A stretch of 64,000 nt of DNA from Acanthaster planci. Taxonomy: Eukaryota; Echinodermata; Asteroidea; Valvatida; Acanthasteridae. The stretch covers positions 723,133 through 787,132 of the forward strand of contig NW_019091488.1 of the NCBI RefSeq assembly GCF_001949145.1, in the 5' to 3' direction. Of this stretch, positions 13,801-24,278 are shown piece by piece. The notes under the pieces are model-generated. The model was not told the DNA's origin, ran no database searches, and saw only the letters and a program-made list of their open reading frames with translations. Position 1 is the first letter of the stretch; each line of letters opens with the position of its first letter. Position numbers and translations under genes: made by a program.

Positions 13801-15710
13801 ATAAGGGCATGACACATTAACTGATGTGATCAGTATACTCCATGGCGCAACACAAGTAATTTAATATAGGGGCAGCAAAGGGTCAGCGATATCATTCTGG
13901 AATTATTCACTTCAAGTACTGACAACCAGATACCAGAATGTAACCCATGTCTGACGCTATTTAAATCCCAGTCTTTTTAAAATCACAGTAGGAATAATGA
14001 ATCACTGTAACGAACTGCCTTAAGTCAAATACACACCTTGTACTACAGTCACCTGCTCACTTCCATACTACGGAACTTACAGGCAAATGTGAGGAAATTT
14101 CAATATCTCAAACTAAACGTGAATGTACAAATAACTTGGCACATTTCCCTGACCATCAACACCTCTGGACAAAAGCACCAACTTATGCAGCACACTCTTT
14201 ATGGTTGTATCCATCCACCAAACTGCTCGCAAGGTTACACACAGAGCATTGACTCACTCCAAGCTCGGTAACATAACAGTTTAGACAAAACCCCAGAGCA
14301 AAACAGTCAATATTATCGCTAGAGGAGGCTGCGTGCCTTCTTGACTTTTGAGTGGAGTGGGGAAAAAATCAATATGGGCGAACATGCCCAGAAACAATGG
14401 CAGAGACTGAAGGACTGGGAGGGAATCGATAGTGACTAACTGGGGGGTGCTTAGGGCTAATCGAAGGTATCCTTTGAGTTGTGCATGCCGCAACAAATGG
14501 CAGAACCAGTACTCAAGATAGTCTAAATGCTCTTGTTTAATCAATGGTTTGAAGTTTTACATGTGGGTCTCCCTTCTGCGAGGTGATGATGTGATTGCAC
14601 TGCTGAATGACCAATGCATAGGCCTATCACTTGAGAAAAGAAAATTCCTGAGAAATCAAACTCATCACAAGCAACATATTTTGCAGGGTTAAAAAGTCTT
14701 CAAAAGTACTTTTAATGGTAAATTACATGTACTAGTAACTAAATATTGATCCATATGCACTCTTCAACAATTCAAAGTACAGTAGCAAGATCACTATGTC
14801 TCTGGAAAAACAAGAATACTTTTGAATATTAAATATGACCCTTGTTTGCACTTTTTTTGGATTTTATAGAAATTCCAGAAGAAAATACTGCCCATGATGA
14901 ACCACAAATCTGGCATGTAAGATTTAAATGGATCAGGAAACCATACTGACCACGTCCTTTGACAGGTTACAATTTTTTTCAGAAACTGCCTCGAGGGCCC
15001 TTCACAAATGGAGACAAAGATGAATGCTCAGCGTAGCAAACTTTGCACAAGTCAACTGTATAGAGCACAAGTGATGTCATGGTTGGTTACTTTCATTGAG
15101 TGCCATTTTTGAGTTTGCTGAAAAATTTGGAATGGGCGGAGCTTGGACGGGCAAAAGAGGACAATAGCTGGAGTTAAACTGGTGGCAAATTTCTGACGAA
15201 TCAAATACTGTTGAGAACTGATACAACTGTCAGGACTGTTGGATGTAAATTTCTATTCCTAAGTTGAAGGTCACAATTCTTACATACAAATATTCTGCAT
15301 TAGTGGATGAGACACAAATGAAACTGAAATGGAAAAATGCCAAATACTGTACAGGCTCCGATACCTACATCTGTTTGTGGTTTGCAATGCACTGAAAAAT
15401 TTAATGACTTAATGGGAAAACTAAGGCAGGCTTGCAAAGAAAAATAAAAAACGGGCAGGAAATAATGTGAGAAAAAACTGCAGAAATTAGAATGCTATAA
15501 AGAATACAGGTAAGGGTCAAGGCGAGTACAGGTAAAAACGTTAAAAATTAGGATTTTGTGTATTTATCAGTAAACAGTTGACATTTCATCCACAAATGTC
15601 ATTTATTTTGAAGCATGCATAATTCATGGCCATTAAGACATCATTAATGCAGAGTGGAGTTTGGAATTGCATGCAGGAGGAGTTCAAGTGGAAAGTAATG
15701 AGCATACCAC

Positions 15711-15850
15711 CTGTAGAGTATCACATGATCCCACGAAAGAGGCTCAACCATACAATTCTCTTTCAACTTTCTGAGTACAGGGAAATCTATTGAGTTGTTT
15801 AAACTAAATAGCCCCATTCCAAAGGGAAACATGAGAAACACACTGTACAG
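15711..15850 (-). CDS. candidate exon behind a very strong acceptor
   Basis: On the minus strand a long pyrimidine tract (mostly T) ends in TTTTTCACAG just above 15,850. The next 46 codons are open in phase 0 only, starting LYSVFLMFPFGMGLFSL. A weak donor, AG|GTGGTA, lies just below 15,711. The position, about 1 kb downstream of the second DH-like exon, is where a PH-domain exon would be expected, and the hydrophobic beta-like composition is compatible. However, codon use is AT-rich, unlike the confident exons, and no PH signature such as the C-terminal Trp helix is seen. Confidence 0.22.
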
Positions 15851-16215
15851 CTGTGAAAAAGAAAAAGAAAAAAGATAAAGGCGCCTTTCCATATGTATTT
15901 CAGCACTTGTGCCAAGCATTGCGTGTATGTCAAAATCACTCTTGGAGCGATTTTAACGGCCAAAGGCAACACATACGTCTGTTATATTAATGGAGTCGAT
16001 TTTTGTGTCCTTGAAAGAGAAACGCATGAATGCAACCTCTACGCAATGCACCCCCAAAAACATACATGAGGTGCCTTAAAAAAAACAAAATGAGGAAATT
16101 GCACATTTTTTAGCTCGGAGTTGGACAGGTAAAACCTGAGAATTCTTTCTGACATGACATTACATTTGAAACGGTCATTCACAAACTCACAAAATAGTGC
16201 CATACAGTATTTGCA

Positions 16216-16617
16216 AACAGTATTTGCAGACATGGATGGTACTGGTATAGCAATGACAAGAGTTGCATGTATTACATATATCAGTAGATTTGAGTCTGAA
16301 TGTCAATCCTTAAAGCAATCATAATTATTTTACAGAGAATGCCCCAAGAAAACATCAATGTGCCAGCTTAGATTTACAATTTCTAGAGTAAATTTGAAAA
16401 AGAAAGAACATAGTGACATACATGTACAGTTTTTGCAAACATGGATGGTACCGGTAGGCTACAGCAATGACAAGAGTTAGTAGATGTAGTTTTGAATCTG
16501 AATGTCAATCCTTAAAGCAATCATAATTATTTTACAGAGGACGCCCAAAGAAAACATCAATGTGCCAGGACAGATAATTTACAACTTTCTAGAGTAAATT
16601 TGAAAAAGAAAGAACAC
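16216..16617. repeat. tandem duplication, two copies of about 200 bp
   Basis: Copy 1 (about 16,216-16,411) and copy 2 (about 16,427-16,617) share ATGGATGGTAC, CAATGACAAGAGTT, TCTGAATGTCAATCC, TTAAAGCAATCATAATTATT and AAATTTGAAAAAGAAAGAAC in the same order. Scattered substitutions and small indels separate the copies, so the event is not recent. It lies about 230 bases below the 3' end of the 16.85 kb exon, in the downstream intron. Confidence 0.85.
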
Positions 16618-16852
16618 ACACAAAAAAACACCATGGGACATCATCAGAAAAAGCCTCACTGAGATTTTGACCTCAAATGTAAGCATGTTGCGGAGGTTAC
16701 TTTGGAATAAATACCAATGACTTTACTGCACATGAAAAAATTGAGCACTGACTGTGACAGCTCTAAAGAGTACCATGCAAGCTCAATCGGAGTTCGAGTC
16801 ACACTCAGATTGACAAATAAGCACCCAAATGTAACATCGGAATTTCCCTTAC

Positions 16853-16972
16853 CTGTGACTTGGTGTCTCTGTCTATGAGCTGCAGATCATCATGGGGGAA
16901 CCTGTCCTGAACCTGCTGCAAACGTATCTCATTCTCCAAGATGGTCACCTCATCTTCCCGCTCCTTCACCAT
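16853..16972 (-). CDS. RhoGEF-like exon, end of the Dbl-homology domain
   Basis: A 120-base exon in phase 0 at both ends. The acceptor is an excellent pyrimidine tract (T/C run then eleven C) ending CAG; the donor is CAG|GTAAGG. It encodes 40 residues beginning MVKEREDEVTILENEIRLQQ and ending RFPHDDLQLIDRDTKSQ. Joined to the exon at 21.6 kb it gives a long charged amphipathic helix followed by a loop, as expected for the last helix of a DH domain and the linker into a PH domain. Dbl-family proteins activate Rho GTPases by exchanging GDP for GTP, usually at membranes or the cytoskeleton. GC content and codon use clearly exceed the surrounding intron. The family assignment comes from motif reading, not a database search. 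Confidence 0.72.
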
Positions 16973-19900
16973 CTGGGGGGGGGGAGGAAGAGCAAGGAAG
17001 AAAAAAATGAAACTAATTGATGAAGTTTAATAAAACAGACACATCGATTTTACATGCAGGTTTTGCATGGCACTATGACACTACAATGCCTGATGGCCAG
17101 TGTCTACAAATTTCAGTGGTAAATTTTCAACTGGCCATTTGGAGTCTACTGTACATGTATTTCAGAATGTTCGTCAAATGAAGTCAGATCTGGATTGCAA
17201 TCAGTGATCCTTATACTGGTTTGCACCATCCATTGGGCGAGGTTTGGTGTCTGTAAACCAACGACGGATTGCTGATCTCGATCCAGATCCGTGTGAAGCA
17301 AACACTGCCTGAATTCATGACAAGCACATTTTCAGCAAAGCCAATCCTGAAGCAAAAGCCAATCTAATCTGATGCACACAATAGCTAGAGTATGCCCTAT
17401 TCTCAATTCCTGCTTAGCAGACAAGCAATGCTGTAAGCAATTCTGTGGATCTTTTTTCTGTCTGTCAAGCTGGCCACTGAACCTCAATCCTGTCTGTAAA
17501 TTGCTTAAGTTCTAGTTTAGGAGTCTAACCAGTTTACCTGTCGTTTGGAAACTGTAAAACACTTCTTAGTGAAAGCTGAATAGAGCCTACGGCCGAATTT
17601 CAAAACTTGAGCAACCTTCAACATTTTGGATCTAATCTGGATCTGAAGAGTTACCGATACATGTGGAGTCTGCCGAATTCTTCATTCCTTGTGCAAAGTC
17701 TGACTGACTGTCTGAGATACTACTGAAGCCCAGGCAATGAGGATGCCTTTAAATACACATTCACCACAATCATCTCGGACCATTTTCGGCAGCAATAAAA
17801 ATGGTGTATTCAGGTGTATCCAATAATTGTTGTGAATTTGTGGAAGTAAACAGACTAAATGACTGGAAAAACCACAATACAAGTATTTGTACTGAATACA
17901 GGTAGCTTTCATTTCATTCAAATGATCACAGTGGGCATAAAAGTAAATTCCTAAAAATCCTTAAATTAAGAAGCTCATTCAAATTCCACTCTTCTGTACA
18001 CATAGTATAAAAATGGTTCCCTGAAGTGGTACGGTACGACAGCAGTACTCACCAAAGAAGTTTCCAAAAATACAGGAAGACACAGTTTGGTCCTCACAGT
18101 AGCGAAATGACAAAGTTTCAGGAATTCTTACAATCAACCGAGGCTCTCTGCACTGTTTTCAGCTTGCATAAAGAATGCAGACAACCAAGTGTAACATACA
18201 TCATATCGTACCGGGTATCACACATGTAGAGTGAGCTCCAAAACAAATGTGTACAGTGACTGGTACTGGTTAGGCCCATCAGTCAGAAGGGTTGCTAGTA
18301 TTCCACTGGCAACTTGCTGCAGCGATTGGATTAGCCAAGTTTATCAAACTGATAAGGGGACAATAAAATATCCCAAGAGCAAACTCCCTGCTGGTGAAGG
18401 TGGTGTGGTTTTTATGGGCATGGTGCTAATCTCCTAATTGAGTTGGAGTGGGCCCAACATTTGTATACAGCTGTGAGCAGGTTATAACTGTTTTCAATTA
18501 GGTCCTGTAATGTGCAGTATTTCCTCGCCCTATTGCCCTTTCTGTAGCCAGGTACATGCAGATAGACAAGTGTAGATCTCAGGCACAGTTCCATTTATTC
18601 AGGTTTTAACTCTTCAATTTTTACCAGCGTAATGATAACTTATTTCATGAACGAGTATGTGTGAGGTGTCCACACGTGGTTCAACTTGGGTTAGGTTCCT
18701 CTGATTACATGTTCATTTAAGTTGAGCCTATGATGGTGTTAATTGAATAGCCGTAAATAAATTACTTCTAATAGGAATGGCATGCTTATGGCAATATGAG
18801 ATATGAAACATTCCAAAGGGGATGAACAAAATGGGCAAAAAATCAAGCCAATAGGGATACCAACTGAAGAAGCTCCATTTCTTTTTAATAAAGTAATTAT
18901 CACGCTACGCCTCTATTAATATCTAATCTGCATATTTTCCAAGCTTAAACCATAGATCACGATACATCTTATAAGCCAGTGCAAAGCATCTGTGCCATGG
19001 TTACAGTTTCGTTATCGTAAATACCCAGGTTCCTCGCTGGGTGATCTTAGTGTTTTAGCAAAACCGCCTTGTTGTTTTCAAACAGCTAAAGCTGGATGGG
19101 CAACAATTATATGTGTAAATAATCTGATGTTTGATGTTACATAACCTATAATATGGCTGGCAGTTACCATAAGTATGACACTCCAGGCCATAGGATCATG
19201 AATACCATAGCTGGGTCTTATGATAAGAACTCTTGCATGAGCTTTATTTGTGTATGATAACCTGCATTAAAATCAATCTACCTCTGGGTCCAATAAACTA
19301 GATCTTTTTCACCACCAACTACCAGACTGTAAAGGTTGTGATGTTGAGTATAAAACTCACCACATATTGCCATTGGAGAACCCAGTCCAATGTCTTACTA
19401 TTTTGAAACAACCAGTACATGTGCCGGTGTGACAACAAACTTTCCAAACAGGCTTTTAGCCGCTTTGGGGAGCAGCCAAAACGAACGGGCCTGTTTCGGC
19501 CACCAGAGTTTGAACAACTGTCTGTTTTTTGGCTCCTTTATCAGCTCAAATAGTAGGGCACAATCCTTAGTCCACATAGTGACTAGGAGCATGTTGGTGG
19601 CATTTTGAACGTAAGCTCCAGCCGCCTACATGTACATGCAGCCCTGATCAGAAGGATTATCCCTCCAACACACAAGGCTTCACAAGTATTTGAGGAAGCT
19701 TTCTGGAAGATTTTTTTTGGGGGGGGGGATGTTGGAAGCTCTGTACACATTCCAGACACATGTACTACAGAGGCGTATGCATTACATCATGCTGTACATA
19801 CAGGTGTGCATATAAATACAAACATACACATTCATACATACAGTACATGCACACCAATACAAGTAAATTTGATGTACTCGTAAAAATTGCTGACAAATGT

Positions 19901-20248
19901 GTTGACTCACTTCAGAAATACCCAGGAAACTTCAGCAGAACATGTTGATATGCGGTGTTCAATAACTTCATACAAAATGTGACCAATCGATCCCAGCATA
20001 GTGTTCTGTTCCGGCTGAAATTCAGCTGACAAAAATGCTTCTAGGGAATGGTGTACATGTATCATGAGTATGAGAAGGTTCTTTAAAATGAGGCCAAAAT
20101 GACATCCCAAGGTGAATGCATCCTCCCAGCAGTCTATTGACTCTACATCCAGCTACCTCTTTGATTCTCTGAAGGTAACCAGCTAGCAGATAAGCATGGA
20201 CACTGGGGGTCTAGTTTTAAGCTGTGTGCTTAAGGGGGACTTGGCCAA

Positions 20249-20297
20249 TAATGTACATATTTAATGTTCAGATAATGTACATATTTAAAGATTAGAT
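20249..20297. repeat. short tandem repeat, two units of about 24 bp
   Basis: AATGTACATATTTAA occurs twice, 24 bases apart, each followed by a similar GAT-containing tail. Confidence 0.7.
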
Positions 20298-20337
20298 ACA
20301 GTGGGGGAACATTGAGACTAGATTGGTATGGATACAG

Positions 20338-20433
20338 AGGGACATATCCGCTGCCCTCGACTGCCAAGTTGATGATTGGATATTTGGAGTTTTAAGGAAA
20401 CATCTATCTGAAGTTAGCAACCACCTTCAAGAG
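20338..20433 (+). CDS. candidate plus-strand exon, nested in the intron
   Basis: GGATACAG is followed by 96 bases and a consensus donor AGAG|GTAAGG. In phase 0 it reads RDISAALDCQVDDWIFGVL and then RKHLSEVSNHLQE, a mixed charged/hydrophobic peptide that looks helical. A second segment at 20,884-20,949, behind the strong acceptor CCCTTTTTTGACAG, continues in the same phase and ends at TGA. No upstream exon or start was found and no family is recognised. It may be a nested gene fragment, a decayed coding sequence or chance. Confidence 0.25.
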
Positions 20434-20883
20434 GTAAGGGCCTGGTGTTATACAATATATGTAGAAATTTCAGGATTGGCAAGAGGGAGCACAAAAATTC
20501 ACCAAAGCCGAGTGGTGCAAAGTACATGTAAACGTCATTCTGACTTACATGTAAGTTTGAAGATGAATAAGAGGGAGAATGTGCTGGTAACACAATTGGC
20601 TATCATTACAACATGGCTGCTCGGAGAGAACGACACAAAACAGTTAATTCTTAATTAACTTGATCAAATTATGTTTGGTCTACTGAAACATTTACTGATT
20701 GACTGAGGTGATTTATTGATAGACTGATTGTACAAACAAATTGATTGATATAAATTTTTTATGCTTTGGACGTTTTCAACTACATGTACATGAACCTGCA
20801 TTTCCAGGCTTTAATCAATTTTGATATGATGCTGGTTTATTTGTGCAACATAATGATTTCGCATCACTTCCCTTTTTTGACAG

Positions 20884-20949
20884 GGAGCCATGGGAGATCA
20901 GTGCATGCTACCTGCACTGAATGGAATACCAAGTTTCAAGAGGAAATGA
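20884..20949 (+). CDS. candidate plus-strand terminal exon
   Basis: It begins after a strong pyrimidine-rich acceptor and reads GAMGDQCMLPALNGIPSF then KRK and a stop, in phase 0 with the donor at 20,433. The spliced product would end in a short basic tail. Support is limited to the matching phase and splice sites. Confidence 0.22.
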   Translation, partial: GAMGDQCMLPALNGIPSFKRK

Positions 20950-21400
20950 ATGAAAGTGTTCTGGATCCAATTAGCCAGAAAACTATTACATGTATAACCC
21001 TGGGCAAAGATTTACCAGTAATACAGATTCTTGTGTTTCACACCTGTTGGTGTTGATGAGCAGATTGGCTCAAGGAGAGACAGTGCATGTGGAGCTGGAA
21101 TGAGTGTGATATAAGACAGATGAAGAGAAAACTGGCAGGATGCACAACAAAGAATCTGATAAACCTAACATTATCAGCAGTAGTGCGCAGACTGAACATG
21201 ATGAGGGAATACTTTAATGAGAATAGAAACATTTTCCACATGTATACGTTTTTTCCCTGACATCTTCCAGCTATGTGTACAGAAATTAGCAACCACTGAA
21301 TCAGAAACAATTTTAAGTAAATGCAACTGGGATATTTGCTGGCTAAAGTCTCACTTTGTGAGAAGTGTTTACCAGCAAAAATACTGTGAGAATGAACAAG

Positions 21401-21450
21401 TACTGTACATGTACATGTATGTCCTGCGTACATGTACAGTATATGTATAC
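21401..21450. repeat. dense ACATGTAC palindrome cluster
   Basis: Overlapping copies of GTACATGTAC in a 50-base stretch, one of the clearest examples of the dispersed motif in this window. It makes artificial Met-Tyr and Cys-Thr runs in several frames. Confidence 0.85.
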
Positions 21451-21567
21451 CTCCTCAGTTTTAGGAGGCAATGCACAAATTGTCTCCATCAGCGAAATGG
21501 AGCCCACTTGCACAGTACACTCAGACATGTGCTGTACCGGTATGTAGATGGTAGACAAAAATCTTAC

Positions 21568-21678
21568 CATTCTGACGTTACGGGCTCCTTGGCAGACATC
21601 GCGGTAGTCCGGATGGCGAGGTGGTGTGTGGTCATAATACTCGGACAAGTACTTGTCATACTGGGACACACGCTGGAC
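21568..21678 (-). CDS. RhoGEF-like exon, conserved region 3 of the Dbl-homology domain
   Basis: A 111-base exon, phase 0 at both ends, with acceptor CCACAG and donor ATG|GTAAGA. It encodes 37 residues: VQRVSQYDKYLSEYY, then DHTPPRHPDYRDVCQG, then ARNVRM. This matches the most conserved DH helix of Dbl-family exchange factors, where a P-x-QR-x-x-x-Y-x-x-L core is followed by HTP...HPDY and a run leading into the last helix. The preceding exon should supply the usual Lys-Pro just before VQR, but I could not find it. It splices in phase to the exon at 16.9 kb. Codon use is GC-richer than the flanks. Open-reading shadows on the opposite strand here are not real. The identity is a confident motif reading; the subfamily is unknown. 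Confidence 0.75.
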
Positions 21679-24209
21679 CTGTGGAATGGGAGCAGAGCGC
21701 AAGTCCCATTAAATATACATGTACTTACTGTGCCAATAGGGTATCCTTCATTGACATCCAAGTTCTAATATCATTTTGCTTTGTTTCTTGACAGGATTCC
21801 GATCAGAGCGCCCGCAGATGAGATGAGGCCACTGATGTTCCGGTTCACACTGTACATCTGAGCAAGTTACACCCATGAGATAACTTAAATGAAAGCTCAG
21901 CCTTTGTTAATTATGAGCACACACACACGTGCGAAGGAACTTGTGGTTCTGATCCATGAAGGAGCAAATCAGACCAAAATAATTGAATGTAGCATGCTCG
22001 GCCTCCAATTAGCTGCCCTAATGAACTGACGTCTGCAGCAGCGGAGAGCCCATTCAGACGTTGGTAGCGAGGCAACGGAGGCATCTTCAAAGGCAGGGAC
22101 TGCAGTCAATTTACTAAGTGAACCGCAAATCCGAGTCAGCTGGTTCTGGATACTGGGATTCTGCATCTCTCTTCATGAGCATTCGGCTTCTCATGCAAGT
22201 ACATGTACATGTACAGTATGTCTGATATTACTTTTGGAAGACGCATTTTGCTGTAATGAAGAGGAGCTACCAATATGTGGGAAGTTGCCAACGTCAGTGA
22301 AGAGACATTTAAACTCGGATTTTATTGTTTCAATGAATAAGAACAGATGCAAACTCTAAGTTGTTAATTACCATAGCCTACATGTATGTGATGATCTGTC
22401 CTTTTAAATGGAACTCAACAAATTGATGTCCAGCATGGTACACTTTGTGCTTTCCTACACTAGTAAAAAGAGTACAAAGTGAATGAATGAATCTGTGCTG
22501 GTAAATACTTAATTTTTCACATACATGTAGCAGTCACAGTCAGCAGTCGGTGGCAAAGTGCCACTGTCCTTCAATCTTCCAGTGCTATTATACAGTATCA
22601 CAATCTGCCTACACTGCACCATTTTTTAATGGATTCAACTTGACCTTGTTCAAGAGTCCAAGGCTGTTGGGTTTACATCTTCTGCCTTTTATTATATCTT
22701 GGGTTCTGGTTGAAAGACTCTGGCCAAGAGTTTTTATTACATACATGTACATAAATTAAATGAAAGACTGAAAAGTAAATCTCCACATTTTGGACAAATT
22801 TTTGTTATCTTGTTTTTGCAATGGCCTGACTGCCCCGGCTTTGCCATGTTATACAACCCAGGTTTTCGTGTATTTCACTGATTCCCTTGAACCAAGGCCT
22901 CTTCTAATTTGGGTCAGTGTATGCACCCAGTGGTTTTGGCTTTGTGATTTTTCTATTCCTATTTCTGGCATAAAAAGAGTCCTTTATCCATTCCAGAGAA
23001 AAAATTGAGAGGTAAACACATCAACAGAATGACAGTGCATGTCTGACAAGAGCCATGCGTGGTAAGGAATGCCCAATAAAGATTTTCTTTTTTACCAAAC
23101 TGATGGACACAGAAGGCAGCGTCATGGAACAGTTGGAAGTGCTTTTGAAGAATTTACATGTGCGTCACTGATGTGACGCTTTGGACAGCTATCAACCATG
23201 TCTGCATGAATGCTTTTTACTGAGGCACGACAATGCTGTATGAGAGTTAAAAGCCCGGTAGTTGGAACCAGTTTACTATGTTTAGAAACCATGGACATTT
23301 TGCCGACTTACTGGTTACCAGCTACATGCAACCTTTTCAAAAGTGACATACATACTTGTATTATCAAATAAACTCCATGGTTTGCACAAAACTTCATGCA
23401 CTCCATTCTGACAATTTCTGAGAGTCATGGTTTCATCTGGGATTGAAAAATCTGGTTTGTCTCTTCCCAGTCAAGGTTAAAACCTGCCTGCCCTCTCCAA
23501 GGGAAGTTTTTCTTGAGACTGACACACCTTTGTGCCAGCTCAGATCATATTTCCTCTTCACCCAATATGTACATGTAGATGTAGTTTGGAAGGAAATGGG
23601 AACACTGGTTCACCAGTGTCAAAAAGTAATGCTTGCATCATTTGCATGTAAAATATGGGAACTTGTAACTTTCAAATAAGTGAAAAAAAGCCTGTCCAAA
23701 TGTTTTTCTTATGCCGTACCTGTAAATCCTCTGGACAGGGGGCTACACAAAGATGGCACAGTGCTGAGTGCGATTCCAAAACTGTACAAAACCTTGAATA
23801 AGTTCAAACAGCATTTGTCATCCTTGTTTTTTTTAATTTATCGGTATGTCCATAATATGTCTCAAACTATAGCAATCTTACGCTGTTTCAATTCTGACAC
23901 TGGCTTGTGCTTTTCGGTCTCAAAGTGAGAAAGTACAGCTATATGCAAATAAGGGATTAAGAAAAGTGAAGAATGGTACCCCTCTTTGCTCGACAAGGGA
24001 GGAATTCCAAGCCGACCGCCCACAGAGCGACTATCTTCAATGGGTGCATTAAGCTCTGATTGAAGCACACTTAAGCCTTGTCAAGAACCAGGCCGAGCAC
24101 TTCTAAGTTCTGAAGCCAAAACCTTGTAGGGACTGTTTTTTTAATGGCCAATCATATCTACTGAAGACGCCCTTCCTTCCTCCACCTTCTAAGGTACAAC
24201 ACTACTTAC
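21679..24209. other. intron, no confident exon
   Basis: No DH-like exon was found here. A GC-richer block at 21.97-22.17 kb and a minus-strand stretch at 21.78-21.86 kb (28 open codons after an acceptor, MYSVNRNISGLISSAG) look slightly coding-like but lack donors. A CA-rich run sits near 21.92 kb, and the sequence is otherwise plain. Confidence 0.5.
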
Positions 24210-24278
24210 ATGTTCCACCATGGAATCGTCCACAGCATAAGTCACCTTATGCTCGGCTGAAGCCCTGCCATTCGGCAT
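24210..24278 (-). CDS. possible alternative first coding exon
   Basis: Starting at an ATG (24,278-24,276) the minus strand reads MPNGRASAEHKVTYAVDD then SMVEH, 23 codons, and meets a consensus donor CAT|GTAAGT in phase 0. An in-frame TAA lies upstream before any other ATG, and the sequence upstream is purine-rich and a poor acceptor, so a start exon fits better than an internal exon. A CCAAT box lies about 250 bases upstream. Codon use is GC-rich, like the confident exons. If spliced to the next phase-0 exon (21.6 kb) it would give a protein starting inside the DH domain, which is odd. It could instead belong to another transcript, or be internal with an acceptor at GGTGAG|GATATT. Confidence 0.4.

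Larger units (their letters stand above)
4557..16852. other. long intronic interval with no confident exon
   Basis: About 12 kb that should contain the PH-domain exons if the gene is a canonical Dbl-family member. I found none with confidence. Weak minus-strand candidates are a 30-base microexon at 11,468-11,497 and a 140-base stretch at 15,711-15,850 behind a very strong acceptor. The interval also holds a SINE-like tRNA head (13.23 kb), a perfect 13-bp hairpin (13.77 kb), a poly-A tract near 11,433 and a tandem duplication (16.2-16.6 kb). Confidence 0.5.
16973..21567. other. intron between the two DH-like exons
   Basis: About 4.6 kb. Contents: ACATGTACATG palindromes, a short tandem repeat (20.25 kb), TTGA-rich low-complexity sequence (20.66-20.76 kb), a 64-codon minus-strand open stretch (19,592-19,398) without supporting splice sites, and the plus-strand exon-like pair at 20.34-20.95 kb listed separately. 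Confidence 0.6.

Noticed and set aside
14975-15050. Strong acceptor TTTTTTTCAG followed by KLPRGPFTNGDKDECSA and a stop
   Set aside because: Too short, no partner exon on the plus strand, no homology recognised.
21217-21768. 183-codon plus-strand open frame, the longest in the window
   Set aside because: Its second half is the antisense shadow of the DH-like exon and its middle is translated ACATGTAC repeat (Met-Tyr and Cys-Thr runs).
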